Shown: piece by piece, positions 8,190 to 16,269 of the stretch
Position numbering within the stretch: the first letter of the stretch is position 1
Layout: the number at the start of each line of letters is the position of its first letter
Source of the DNA: Butyrivibrio proteoclasticus P6B7
GTDB taxonomy: Bacteria > Bacillota > Clostridia > Lachnospirales > Lachnospiraceae
Direction of reading: 5' to 3'
Assembly (NCBI RefSeq): GCF_000622085.1
Contig: NZ_KK211396.1
Span: forward strand, 19,052 to 52,238
Length of the DNA: 33,187 nt
Translations under genes and position numbers: made by a program
The notes under the pieces: model-generated
What the model saw: the letters and a program-made list of their open reading frames with translations, nothing else
Database searches by the model: none
What the model was told of the DNA's origin: nothing

Positions 8190-9605
8190 TTGAGTTTTGC
8201 TGCAGTAATTAAGAATGTTGGAGACTTTTTGTGGGGATGGCCCCTTATTATATTGTTGTTTGGAACCCACCTGTTTATGACTGTCAGAACAGGATTTGTT
8301 CAGAAGGATATATTTAAGGCAATAAAGCTTTCAGTGACCAGGGATCCCGATGTGGATGGCGATGTTTCACAGTTTGGAGCGCTGACAACGGCCCTGGCTT
8401 CAACAATTGGAACAGGAAATATTGTAGGTGTTGGAACCGCCATTGCTCTGGGTGGCCCGGGAACTGTGTTCTGGATGTGGCTTACAGGAATTTTTGGTAT
8501 CGCCACCAAGTATTCGGAAACCCTGATCGCGGTTAAATACAGAGTTAGGAGTGAAGATGGAACCATGCTGGGCGGCGCAATGTACGCTCTGCACAGAGGC
8601 CTTAAAATGAAGTGGCTGGGCATTGTGTTTGCGTTTCTTGCTGCAGTCTGCGCCTTTGGAATAGGCTGTACAGTGCAGTCCAATGCCATCGTTGCCAATA
8701 TAAATCAGAATTTTGCCAGTGATGCCAAGAGTGAAAAGATATTAACTTACGTTTCTGCCATTGTACTGTGCGTGATCGTTGGCATGGTTATCATAGGCGG
8801 AATCAAGTCCATAAGCAAGGTTTCAGAAAAGCTTGTGCCTTTCATGGCAGCATTTTACGTAATTGGATGTCTGATTATTCTCGTCATGAATGCTGATGTT
8901 CTCGGAGAAACAGTTAAAGTAATCGTTACTTCTGCATTTACTTCAAGGGCAGCTACAGGTGGCTTTGTGGGAAGTACCGTGGCAGCAGCTTGCAGATTTG
9001 GCTTTGCAAGAGGACTCTTTTCCAATGAGTCAGGTATGGGATCTGCGCCCCTTGTGGCTTCTGCGGCTCAGACCAGAAATCCTAAGAGACAGGCCCTTGT
9101 TTCCATGACAGGAACCTTCTGGGACACTGTGGTTGTATGCCTTATGACAGGCCTGGTGCTGGTTTCAAGCATTATCAAGAATTCTTCCATCGACGGACTT
9201 TCCGGAAATGGCTCAGAGCTTACAGCCCTTGCCTTTGGTAAGATACCGGTTATCGGAACTTCTATTCTTGTTTTTGGCCTCATCACCTTTGCTTTCTCAA
9301 CTATCCTTGGATGGTACTATTACGGAGAGCGCTGCGCGGTATATCTCTTTGGAGAAAGAGCTATCCCTGTTTACAAGGTTCTGTGGGTACTGGGAGTGTT
9401 CGTAGGTTCTATCGTGGAACTTAACCTGATATGGGACATTGCTGACATATTGAACGGACTTATGGCTATTCCAAATATAGTGGCTGTGCTGCTGTTATCT
9501 GGCGTCATTGCTAAGGAAACCAAGAAGTATTCTGGCGCACATATAGATGATAAGGACGAATCAGACGTGCCTGTTATCAGTAATTCCAAAAAGGGAGTTT
9601 TATAA
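8190..9605 (+). CDS. AGCS-family sodium:alanine/glycine symporter
   Basis: Integral membrane transporter of the alanine-or-glycine:cation symporter family, expected to import a small amino acid with Na+ (or H+). About ten to eleven hydrophobic segments are visible, with family motifs GTGNIVGVGTAIALGGPG and WMWLTGIFGIATKYSE near residue 80-120 and NESGMGSAPL near 280. The TTG at 8190 is chosen: GGAAGGGA lies 11 bases upstream and the product then begins like other family members. A GTG at 8163 in the same frame would overlap the decarboxylase. It begins one base after the stop of the fusion gene and ends three bases before the dehydrogenase, so it is translationally tied to them. Whether it moves an amino acid or a phosphonate analogue is unknown. 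Confidence 0.88.
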   Translation: MSFAAVIKNVGDFLWGWPLIILLFGTHLFMTVRTGFVQKDIFKAIKLSVTRDPDVDGDVSQFGALTTALASTIGTGNIVGVGTAIALGGPGTVFWMWLTGIFGIATKYSETLIAVKYRVRSEDGTMLGGAMYALHRGLKMKWLGIVFAFLAAVCAFGIGCTVQSNAIVANINQNFASDAKSEKILTYVSAIVLCVIVGMVIIGGIKSISKVSEKLVPFMAAFYVIGCLIILVMNADVLGETVKVIVTSAFTSRAATGGFVGSTVAAACRFGFARGLFSNESGMGSAPLVASAAQTRNPKRQALVSMTGTFWDTVVVCLMTGLVLVSSIIKNSSIDGLSGNGSELTALAFGKIPVIGTSILVFGLITFAFSTILGWYYYGERCAVYLFGERAIPVYKVLWVLGVFVGSIVELNLIWDIADILNGLMAIPNIVAVLLLSGVIAKETKKYSGAHIDDKDESDVPVISNSKKGVL

Positions 9606-9608
9606 AAC

Positions 9609-10787
9609 ATGCAGATTTATAAGGATTATGCAGATCTGGAGAGCTTTATTGTTTCCAGAAATATAAAGAGAATTTTGCTTGTGGCAGGAAAGTCTATGGA
9701 CAGGCTCCGCATTGCGGATTTTGTAAAAGAGCTTGAGAGTAAGGGAGAGACCAGCTTTGTAAGATTTAGTTCTTTTACCCCAAATCCCAAGTACGAGGAA
9801 GTTCTTGAGGGAGTAAAGGCTTATAGGGATAATAGCTGCGACGCAGTCCTTGCTATAGGTGGCGGAAGTGCCATGGATGTTGCCAAGTGCATCAAGCTCT
9901 ATGCCTATAAAGACGGCGACGGAGAAGACGGTAGCTTTCTGACTTCAGAGAATAGTGCTAACGACATTCCTTTCATGGCAATGCCAACTACAGCGGGAAC
10001 AGGCTCAGAAGTTACCCGCTTTGCAGTTATTTATTACAAGGGTGAGAAGCAGTCTGTGGCCCATGATTCACTGATCCCAGACCTGGTGCTCCTTGACGGC
10101 ACTGTGCTGGTTAACCTTCCGCTTTATCAGAAGAAGGCTACAATGCTGGATGCGCTGTGCCATGCCATCGAATCCGCCTGGTCTGTAAAGAGCTGCGAAG
10201 AAAGTAGGGAACATTCCAAGAAGGCAATCACAGCAATCATGGACAATTACAGGGTTTACCTTGGTGCCAAGGCCACAACCTACGATAAGATGCTGATGGC
10301 CTCTTTGGAAGCAGGCCGCGCCATTAACATAACCCAGACCACTGCAGGGCATGCCATGTGTTACAAGATCACAACTAAGTACGGCTTTGCCCATGGACAT
10401 GCGGCTGCGCTTTGCGTGGGTGTTCTGTGGAGATGGATGTTGGAGGTTGTGGATAAACAGCGCGAATCTGGGGCAGAATGTGGATTACCAGAATCTGAGA
10501 TGAGTTCTGTAGCATGTGCATCACGTGTTGAAATGACCAAAGAAGATCTGGATAACGTCAGAATGAAGTTCGATTTCCTTGCTGAGTGCTTTGGCGCTCA
10601 TACGCCAGCTGAGGCCCTTCACATCTACGAAGACATGTTAAAAGAGCTTGAAATGGACCTTCCAGATATTAAGGATGAAGACTTGGATATTCTGGTTCAT
10701 GCTGTTAATATTGAAAGACTTAAGAACAATCCGATCGCACTTGGAGAAGATGATATCAGACGTCTGTATCAGGAGCTGAAGGCATGA
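9609..10787 (+). CDS. Iron-containing alcohol dehydrogenase, probable phosphonoacetaldehyde reductase
   Basis: Group III (Fe-dependent) NAD(P)H alcohol dehydrogenase of standard length (392 aa). Visible are the nucleotide-binding GGGSAMDVAK, the PTTAGTGSEVTRFAV segment, and the metal ligands Asp181 and His185 (LDALCH), His248 (AGHAMCY) and His262 (FAHGH). The stretch INITQTTAGHAM resembles phosphonoacetaldehyde reductases (PhpC/FomC type) and not generic 1,3-propanediol or lactaldehyde enzymes. It would reduce phosphonoacetaldehyde to 2-hydroxyethylphosphonate, using the product of the decarboxylase two genes upstream. The context makes this reading much stronger than the sequence alone. No aminotransferase for the alternative 2-aminoethylphosphonate route is in the window. 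Confidence 0.82.
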   Translation: MQIYKDYADLESFIVSRNIKRILLVAGKSMDRLRIADFVKELESKGETSFVRFSSFTPNPKYEEVLEGVKAYRDNSCDAVLAIGGGSAMDVAKCIKLYAYKDGDGEDGSFLTSENSANDIPFMAMPTTAGTGSEVTRFAVIYYKGEKQSVAHDSLIPDLVLLDGTVLVNLPLYQKKATMLDALCHAIESAWSVKSCEESREHSKKAITAIMDNYRVYLGAKATTYDKMLMASLEAGRAINITQTTAGHAMCYKITTKYGFAHGHAAALCVGVLWRWMLEVVDKQRESGAECGLPESEMSSVACASRVEMTKEDLDNVRMKFDFLAECFGAHTPAEALHIYEDMLKELEMDLPDIKDEDLDILVHAVNIERLKNNPIALGEDDIRRLYQELKA

Positions 10788-11075
10788 GCAGTAGCTCTTT
10801 ATTTCAATTTTAACTATAAAGCAGGGAATCTCTTTTTAAAACCAAGCTTTTATTATGCACATAATTTCTACTTAAGAGAACCAATGGTAGTTTATCAAAA
10901 GGAAACTGGATGCCTTAATGTTGTAAATCCAGAAGGTAAATATAAGTCTGAAGATTGGTATGGCGAATATAATGTTATTGATTTTTATGGTAATCCAGTA
11001 GATTGCAAGCAGGATTATTTAGGTGCAGCGGTTGATTACATGTATGATGTGGGCTGCGAGATATCTACTTACTGA
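10788..11075 (+). pseudogene. Small AT-rich open frame, possible gene remnant
   Basis: An open frame of about 95 codons runs from the stop codon of the dehydrogenase (same frame) to TGA 11073-11075. The first ATG (10884) would give 63 residues, MVVYQKETGCLNVVN... ending DVGCEISTY. There is no good ribosome site at this ATG. Residues upstream of it (YFNFNYKAGNLFLKPSFYY) also look protein-like, which suggests the 3' part of a longer lost gene and not a small complete one. Codons are more A/T-rich than in neighbours. No family recognised. A strong terminator follows 75 bases later. Confidence 0.4.
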
Positions 11076-11150
11076 TACAGGCAGTGAGATGCCATCGCCA
11101 TATTGAAGTGTTTATTTATCAGATAAAAAGATACATCAATTGATTAGTGA

Positions 11151-11178
11151 ACAGTCACCCAGTTGGGTGGCTGTTTTT
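11151..11178 (+). terminator. Intrinsic terminator between phosphonate unit and hairpin array
   Basis: CAGTCACCC pairs with GGGTGGCTG (nine pairs, one G-T) with a four-base loop AGTT, then TTTTTA. It should stop transcription from the phosphonate genes before the repeat array. Confidence 0.85.
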
Positions 11179-11329
11179 ATTAGATATTAAAACGATACAT
11201 GATGGTCATTATTTATATACAGATTGTTCACATTCTAAACATGGCATCTGCGATATAATAACTGAAATTGCAACAAACCGGGGATATGAACTGTTACTAA
11301 TATATACACAGTGAGAAGAGCAAGCTAAA

Positions 11330-11693
11330 GTAGAGTTCTTTGGGCAATATAAGAAAAATAAGGGATATTGCCCAAGCCAAGGTAATGATCTTTGGGTAAT
11401 ATGAGAAAAATAAAGGATATTGCCCAAGCCAAGGTTATGATCTTTGGGTAATATAAGAAAAATAAAGGATATTGCCCAAGCCAAGGTAATGATCTTTGGG
11501 TAATATAAGAAAAATAAAGGATATTGCCCAAGCTAAGGTGTTGCTCTTTGGGTAATATAAGAAAAATAAGGGATATTGCCCAAGCTAAGGTAATGATCTT
11601 TGGGTAATATAAGAAAAATAAAGGATATTGCCCAAGCTAAGGTAGAGTTCATTGGGCAATATATGAAAAACAAGGAGTATTACCCAAAAAGTA
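11330..11693 (+). repeat. Tandem array of seven 52-bp units, each a hairpin
   Basis: Seven head-to-tail units of exactly 52 bp begin at 11330, 11382, 11434, 11486, 11538, 11590 and 11642. Each holds TTGGGYAATAT, a 14-base A-rich loop, and ATATTGCCCAA, giving an 11-bp stem; 16 bases link one hairpin to the next. Units 2-6 have T in place of C in the left arm, which stays paired as G-U in a + strand RNA. The first and last units share a different linker (GTAGAGTTC) and the C form; unit 7 has a diverged right arm (GTATTACCCAA). A partial unit tail (CAAGCTAAAG) precedes the array. Every + strand frame is interrupted by stops, so it is non-coding on that strand. A possible -10 (TATAAT, 11254-11259) upstream would place the array in the leader of the downstream operon. 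Confidence 0.9.
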
Positions 11694-11700
11694 TGGGTAA
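11680..11700 (+). promoter_or_regulatory. Extra hairpin at array end, next to the start of the downstream gene
   Basis: TTACCCA (11680-11686) is repeated inverted as TGGGTAA (11694-11700), seven-base loop, six bases before ATG 11706. The left half is also the right arm of array unit 7, so the two pairings exclude each other. No ribosome site precedes ATG 11706 at normal distance; AAGGAG (11672-11677) is about 28 bases away. Confidence 0.4.
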
Positions 11701-11705
11701 AAACA

Positions 11706-12416
11706 ATGAATGACGAAATGAACAGTATGGAATGCAGTGATGTTAAAAATACAAAGACAAAATCATATATTTACGTAGCCTTGGTGAAGGCTCACACAGG
11801 CCTTGGTGCCATAGCAAGGGCGCTGTTCAGATATGAGTACACCCACATTGCAGTGTGCATGGAGGAGCCACTTCAGGACTTCGTTACATTTTCAAGAAGA
11901 AAGCATTATGCACCCTTTGACTGTGGATTCATGCATGAGACTCTGGACTGCTATGCCTACGGAGATCACAAGAACGTTAAGCTCAAGGTCTTCAAGGTGC
12001 CTGTGACAGACAGGAATAGGGCACGCATCGAAAGGTACATTAACAAAATAGAAAACGACAAGGACTACATCTTCAACGTGTATTCCATGGCCACCATGGG
12101 CATCCTTCACGGCTTTAGGATCTACAAGGCTGAGAACTGCATGTCCTTTGTATCAAGGATTGTGGAGATGTCAGGGGCGGTGTTTATGGACAAGCCCTTC
12201 TACAAGTACAACATAAAAGAGCTGGACGCCCTGCTTAAACCTTACATGTACAGGGAGGAGCTCTTTTATCCAAAGGAGAAGAAGACTTTAGGATACATGG
12301 ACAAAATTCCGGCCAAGAAAAATATTTGTATGTTCCTTAGTTTGAATGGTAAACTCATTCAGAGAATATTAACCAAAAGATCAATCGAAAGCTACATCGA
12401 GTTGGAACGCAAATAA
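11706..12416 (+). CDS. YiiX/YebB-like (permuted NlpC/P60) cysteine hydrolase
   Basis: Probable papain-like thiol hydrolase of the circularly permuted NlpC/P60 group, whose members act on lipids or peptides. Evidence is the order of conserved elements: a first strand YIYVALVKAHTG, His47 in YTHIAVCM, an acidic/aromatic middle, and Cys145 in ENCMSFVSRIVE; the family uses this His...Cys order. No signal peptide or membrane segment is seen, so it is likely cytoplasmic. The first in-frame ATG is 11706; MNDEMNSME offers other Met starts, none with a good ribosome site. It is the first gene after the hairpin array and 43 bases ahead of the acyltransferase gene, so a role in acyl-chain handling is plausible. 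A purely unknown function cannot be excluded. Confidence 0.6.
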   Translation: MNDEMNSMECSDVKNTKTKSYIYVALVKAHTGLGAIARALFRYEYTHIAVCMEEPLQDFVTFSRRKHYAPFDCGFMHETLDCYAYGDHKNVKLKVFKVPVTDRNRARIERYINKIENDKDYIFNVYSMATMGILHGFRIYKAENCMSFVSRIVEMSGAVFMDKPFYKYNIKELDALLKPYMYREELFYPKEKKTLGYMDKIPAKKNICMFLSLNGKLIQRILTKRSIESYIELERK

Positions 12417-12459
12417 TGATTGAATCTAGATTGGCTGAAATATAAAGGGGAATTATAAA

Positions 12460-13056
12460 TTGAACAATAGAGAAAAGAAGGCAAAGCTTTACCTCACCTT
12501 CAGGCCTTTCCTGGGGCTGTTATTTAGCTCTTTTTACAATCCTAAGATCATTGGGGCGGAGCATATCCCAGCTGAGGGAAGAATGGTAATTGCCGGCAAT
12601 CACAAGCATGCGCTGGATCCGATCCTGGTGGATGTGTCCACAAACAGAGTGGTGCACACTTTGGCTAAGAAAGAGCTTCATGACGGAATATTTGGATGGT
12701 TCTTCAAGGCCATGGGCACAATCCCAGTTGATCTCCATGCTGACAGAAACAAGGAGGCTCTGGAGGCAGCAATAGAGTGCCTTAAGGACGACTGCCTGGT
12801 GAACCTTTCACCGGAGGCAAAAAGAAATTACACGGATGAGGTTCTGCTTCCCTTCAAGAAGGGTGCAGTGGTGATGGCCCTTAGGACTGGATCAAAAATC
12901 GTGCCTTATTCCATCACTGGAGATTACAAATTTAGGAGCAAGAATCTGAAGATCGTGTATGGTAAGCCGGTGGACGTGACTGGCATGGAAGTGCCGGAAG
13001 CTAATGAATATCTGTTTAATGTGATCCATGACATGATCATCGAGAACCGCGACTAA
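12460..13056 (+). CDS. PlsC-like 1-acylglycerol-phosphate acyltransferase
   Basis: Membrane-associated acyltransferase that would add an acyl chain to lysophosphatidate or a related acceptor. The catalytic H-x4-D is seen as NHKHALD (His48, Asp53), with GTIPVDLHADRN (acceptor-binding block) and SPEAKRN in place of the usual FPEGTRS block. The change of Gly-Thr to Ala-Lys in that block may alter acceptor choice. At 198 residues it is a normal short PlsC. Start is TTG with AAAGGGG nine bases upstream; the surrounding genes (YiiX-like hydrolase, acyl ligase, CDP-alcohol transferase) support a lipid-building operon. Confidence 0.88.
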   Translation: MNNREKKAKLYLTFRPFLGLLFSSFYNPKIIGAEHIPAEGRMVIAGNHKHALDPILVDVSTNRVVHTLAKKELHDGIFGWFFKAMGTIPVDLHADRNKEALEAAIECLKDDCLVNLSPEAKRNYTDEVLLPFKKGAVVMALRTGSKIVPYSITGDYKFRSKNLKIVYGKPVDVTGMEVPEANEYLFNVIHDMIIENRD

Positions 13057-13116
13057 TACAGAGATTACAAGATAATATCTGAATCCAAAAATGAAAAAGA
13101 GTAAAGGGAAAACATA

Positions 13117-14883
13117 TTGATCGAAGTAAAAACACCATGGTACAAGTACTATGACAACGTGAAAAAGCACCTGGATTATCCGGATATTTCCGTATATGAC
13201 CTGTTAAAAGAGTCAGCTGATAAGCACGGGGACAACATCAGCTACAATTACTTTGGAACCAAGGCCACATTTAAAAAGTTCATAGAGCAGATTGACGAGT
13301 GCGCAAGGGCCTTTAAGGCTCTGGGCGTCAATGAGGGGGACAGAGTCAGCATCTGCATGCCAAACACTCCTGAGGCGCTTATTAGCTTCTATGCCCTTAA
13401 TAAGATCGGGGCCATTTCCAACATGATCCACCCTCTTTCTGCAGAGCGTGAGATTAAGTATTACATCGATATTTCTGAGAGCAGGTTCATTGTCACAATT
13501 GACCTGGCCTTCAACAAGATAAATCACGTGGCCAAGGACACATGCCTTGAAAAGGCCATCGTGGTATCAGTTAAGGATTCTATGCCTCTTTACATGGGAG
13601 TTCTTTTCCAGGTGACAAAGGGCAGGAAGATCAAGGTAGAGAAAAGCGATATCGCAATATCCTGGAAGCAGTTCATCTCCGGGGCAGCAGGATACACAGG
13701 GCCACTAACTTCCGGTGAAGACGATAGCTCTTTTGACAACAATTCAGTTGTAACAATTGGTGAAAAGAACTATCGAATCGGCAACAGGGTTGCTAGCATT
13801 CTCTACAGCGGCGGAACTACAGGCTATCCAAAGGGAATCGAGCTTACCAACCTTAACTTTAATGCCCTGGCAATGCAGAGCTTTGAAGCCTGTGCCTGTC
13901 TACATGAAAAGGATAAGGTGCTGTCCATCATGCCTGTTTTTCACGGCTTTGGCCTTGGAATCTGCATCCATACAGTGCAGTACTTTGGCGGAACCAGCAT
14001 AATCCTGCCAACCTTTAGCGCAGCCACATTCCACAAGCTCCTAATGAAGTACAAGCCTAACATCATCGCAGGAGTGCCAACTCTTTACGAGGCACTGCTT
14101 AAGAATAAGCACCTGGAAGGCTATGATCTGTCCTTCCTTAAGTGTGTTATCTCTGGTGGTGATTCACTGTCTGTGAGCCTTAAGGGCAAGGTTGATGCAT
14201 TCCTTCATGAGCACGGCGCAGATATTCAGGTTAGAGAAGGCTATGGCCTTACCGAGTGCGTTACGGGAAGCTGCCTTACACCTGAGAAATACTACAGAGA
14301 GGGAAGTATTGGAATCCCTTATCCAGACACCTATTACAAGATCATAAAGCCTGACACCACAGAGGAGCTCCCCTACGGAGAAGAGGGTGAGATCGCCATC
14401 AGCGGCCCATCAGTGATGAAGGGTTATCTTAAGGATAAAGAGGAAACGGACAAGACCCTGAGAGTCCATGAGGACGGCCTTACCTGGCTCCACACCGGAG
14501 ATTTGGGCTACATGGATGAGGACGGCTTTATCTATTTCAAGCAAAGACTTAAGAGAATGATCGTAAGTTCAGGCTACAACATTTATCCGCAGTACATCGA
14601 GAACACCATCGATTCTCATCCAGACGTTCTCATGAGCTGTGTTATCGGAATTCCACACGAATACAAGGTGGAGGTGGCTAAGGCCTTCATCGTTCTTAAG
14701 AATGGTGTGGAAAAGAGCTCAGAAGAGCTTGAAAGTATCAAACAACATTGTGAGAAGAATCTGGCCAAGTACTCCTGGCCATATGCTTACGAGTTCAGGG
14801 ACGAACTCCCTAAAACCCTGGTGGGTAAAATAGCTTACAATGAATTAAGTAAGGAAGAGCAGCTAAAGAATGAAAAGAAATGA
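13117..14883 (+). CDS. AMP-forming acyl-CoA/acyl-ACP synthetase
   Basis: ANL-superfamily ligase that activates a carboxylic acid, most likely a fatty acid, as acyl-AMP and then thioester. Motifs in order: SGGTTGYPKG phosphate loop (~residue 231), HGFGLGICIH, the EGYGLTEC adenine-binding motif, HTGDLGYMDEDGF with catalytic Asp, and the C-terminal Lys in TLVGKIAY. Length 588 is normal. Start is TTG with AAAGGGA eight bases upstream. The last 14 bases overlap the radical SAM gene, a sign of coupled translation. The acid could be a free or dicarboxylic long-chain fatty acid; the sequence does not decide. Confidence 0.9.
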   Translation: MIEVKTPWYKYYDNVKKHLDYPDISVYDLLKESADKHGDNISYNYFGTKATFKKFIEQIDECARAFKALGVNEGDRVSICMPNTPEALISFYALNKIGAISNMIHPLSAEREIKYYIDISESRFIVTIDLAFNKINHVAKDTCLEKAIVVSVKDSMPLYMGVLFQVTKGRKIKVEKSDIAISWKQFISGAAGYTGPLTSGEDDSSFDNNSVVTIGEKNYRIGNRVASILYSGGTTGYPKGIELTNLNFNALAMQSFEACACLHEKDKVLSIMPVFHGFGLGICIHTVQYFGGTSIILPTFSAATFHKLLMKYKPNIIAGVPTLYEALLKNKHLEGYDLSFLKCVISGGDSLSVSLKGKVDAFLHEHGADIQVREGYGLTECVTGSCLTPEKYYREGSIGIPYPDTYYKIIKPDTTEELPYGEEGEIAISGPSVMKGYLKDKEETDKTLRVHEDGLTWLHTGDLGYMDEDGFIYFKQRLKRMIVSSGYNIYPQYIENTIDSHPDVLMSCVIGIPHEYKVEVAKAFIVLKNGVEKSSEELESIKQHCEKNLAKYSWPYAYEFRDELPKTLVGKIAYNELSKEEQLKNEKK

Positions 14884-16249
14884 TTTATGTTTTCTGTTGA
14901 TCCACCCTGAGATTTCCAGAACCAGATACAATTTTGTCGGGGTAATAGAAAACGAATGTTTAGAGCTGGAGCAGATTTCCATCATGCTTAAGAAAAAGGG
15001 CCACAGAGTATACCTCTACGACGGACAGGTGGAAAAGATATCTGTTCCTGAGGCTCTTAAAATGTACAAGCCAGACGTGGTCTACGTCTGCGGAAGAACA
15101 AGGCAAGAGAACTTCATGCTGGAGTACTGCCAGAACGCCAAGGACTATAACCCTAATACCCTTACCATCATCGGCGGTCTTCATGTTCAGCTGGCCTACC
15201 AGCGCATGTACAGGGACTATGTGGATTACATCCTCACATCCTTCGATATTTACAAGATCCTTGACCTGGTGGATTATTCCATCTTCCAGAATCAGCATAT
15301 TGTGTTAAAAGAGATATCTGGAATCTGCTACAAAGAAGATGGACAGTGGCATTACAACAAGCAGGAGCCCTTTGATATAGATCTTTTACCAGCTCCTGAC
15401 AGAAGCTACTTCTATGCCCATCCGGATAACTACAGGTACCTTGAGCTTAAGCATGCAGCCTGGGTTCGCACGGCCTTTAGCTGTCCATATCACTGCAGGT
15501 TCTGTGCCCGCAACAGGATGAACGCCGGAGCTTATTCAAGACGCAACATTGATGCTGTTGTGGATGAGATCGAGCAGATTGAGTCAGATAATATCTACAT
15601 CGTAGATGATGATTTCCTTTTTGATGAGGAGAGGCTTAAGAGATTCATCACCCTTATCAAAAAGAGAAAGATCAAAAAGAGATACATCTGCTACGGAAGG
15701 TCAGACTTTATTGCAAGGCATAAAAAGCTTATGAGAAAGCTCCGTGACATAGGTCTTTACTATGTTCTGGTGGGCCTTGAAGCCTTTGATGACAGCTATC
15801 TTACGGATTACAACAAAAGATCCAGCATGGAAAACAACTCAAAGACTATCGAGATCTGCAATGAGCTTGGCATTAACATCATGGGAATGTTCATTCTGGA
15901 TCTTGGCTTTACTGGCAAGGACTTCAGGAACCTCTACAGATATATAAGGGAGCATAGCCTTAAACACGTGGCGGTATCTATCTTTACGCCGGAGTTTGGC
16001 CTTGAGACCTATAATAAGTACAAGGACAGGATCATAACAGACAATCCTTCCCACTTTGACTACCTCCATGTGGTGGCAAAGCCTGATAAAATAAGTGTAA
16101 AGCGCTTCTATTTCCACTACTATGTGCTTCTTATAAGGCTCTTTTTAAGGGCTCAGAGGCAGGGCATTTACGACTTCATCAATTACGGCGACTACATTAG
16201 GTCTTTTGTCCTTAATATGTTCAGAAAGCGTAAGAACGATAACGAATAA
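14870..16249 (+). CDS. B12-binding-domain radical SAM enzyme
   Basis: Class B type architecture: residues ~1-150 resemble a cobalamin-binding Rossmann domain (alternating strands, PDVVYVCG, and IIGGLHVQLA like the GG-x-H segment of BchE-type proteins), followed by a radical SAM barrel with CPYHCRFC (Cys205, Cys209, Cys212) for the 4Fe-4S cluster. Such enzymes methylate or join unactivated carbons or rearrange rings. A basic, hydrophobic C-terminal helix region (~400-459) could sit at the membrane. It overlaps the acyl ligase and lies 20 bases before the CDP-alcohol transferase gene, so its substrate is probably a lipid or lipid precursor. Candidates are C-C coupling or methylation of acyl chains, or methylation of a CMP-phosphonate as in Fom3; both are inference. 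Confidence 0.85.
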   Translation: MKRNDLCFLLIHPEISRTRYNFVGVIENECLELEQISIMLKKKGHRVYLYDGQVEKISVPEALKMYKPDVVYVCGRTRQENFMLEYCQNAKDYNPNTLTIIGGLHVQLAYQRMYRDYVDYILTSFDIYKILDLVDYSIFQNQHIVLKEISGICYKEDGQWHYNKQEPFDIDLLPAPDRSYFYAHPDNYRYLELKHAAWVRTAFSCPYHCRFCARNRMNAGAYSRRNIDAVVDEIEQIESDNIYIVDDDFLFDEERLKRFITLIKKRKIKKRYICYGRSDFIARHKKLMRKLRDIGLYYVLVGLEAFDDSYLTDYNKRSSMENNSKTIEICNELGINIMGMFILDLGFTGKDFRNLYRYIREHSLKHVAVSIFTPEFGLETYNKYKDRIITDNPSHFDYLHVVAKPDKISVKRFYFHYYVLLIRLFLRAQRQGIYDFINYGDYIRSFVLNMFRKRKNDNE

Positions 16250-16269
16250 CGAAAAGGAATAATAACAAG

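Noticed and set aside
11209..11531. Minus-strand repeat proteins (about 70-90 residues) across the 52-bp array
   Set aside because: 52 is not a multiple of three, so frames rotate from unit to unit; there is no ribosome site, and the open frames follow from the repeat's low stop content on that strand.
11330..11693. CRISPR array
   Set aside because: Units are 52 bp and almost identical across their full length, with no unique spacers and no cas genes nearby; the internal symmetry is a hairpin in each unit.
14870..16249. Fom3-type methyltransferase completing a fosfomycin-like pathway
   Set aside because: The enzyme class is the same, but the gene is embedded between acyl ligase and CDP-alcohol transferase, and PEP mutase and epoxidase are missing. 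Kept only as a lesser alternative.
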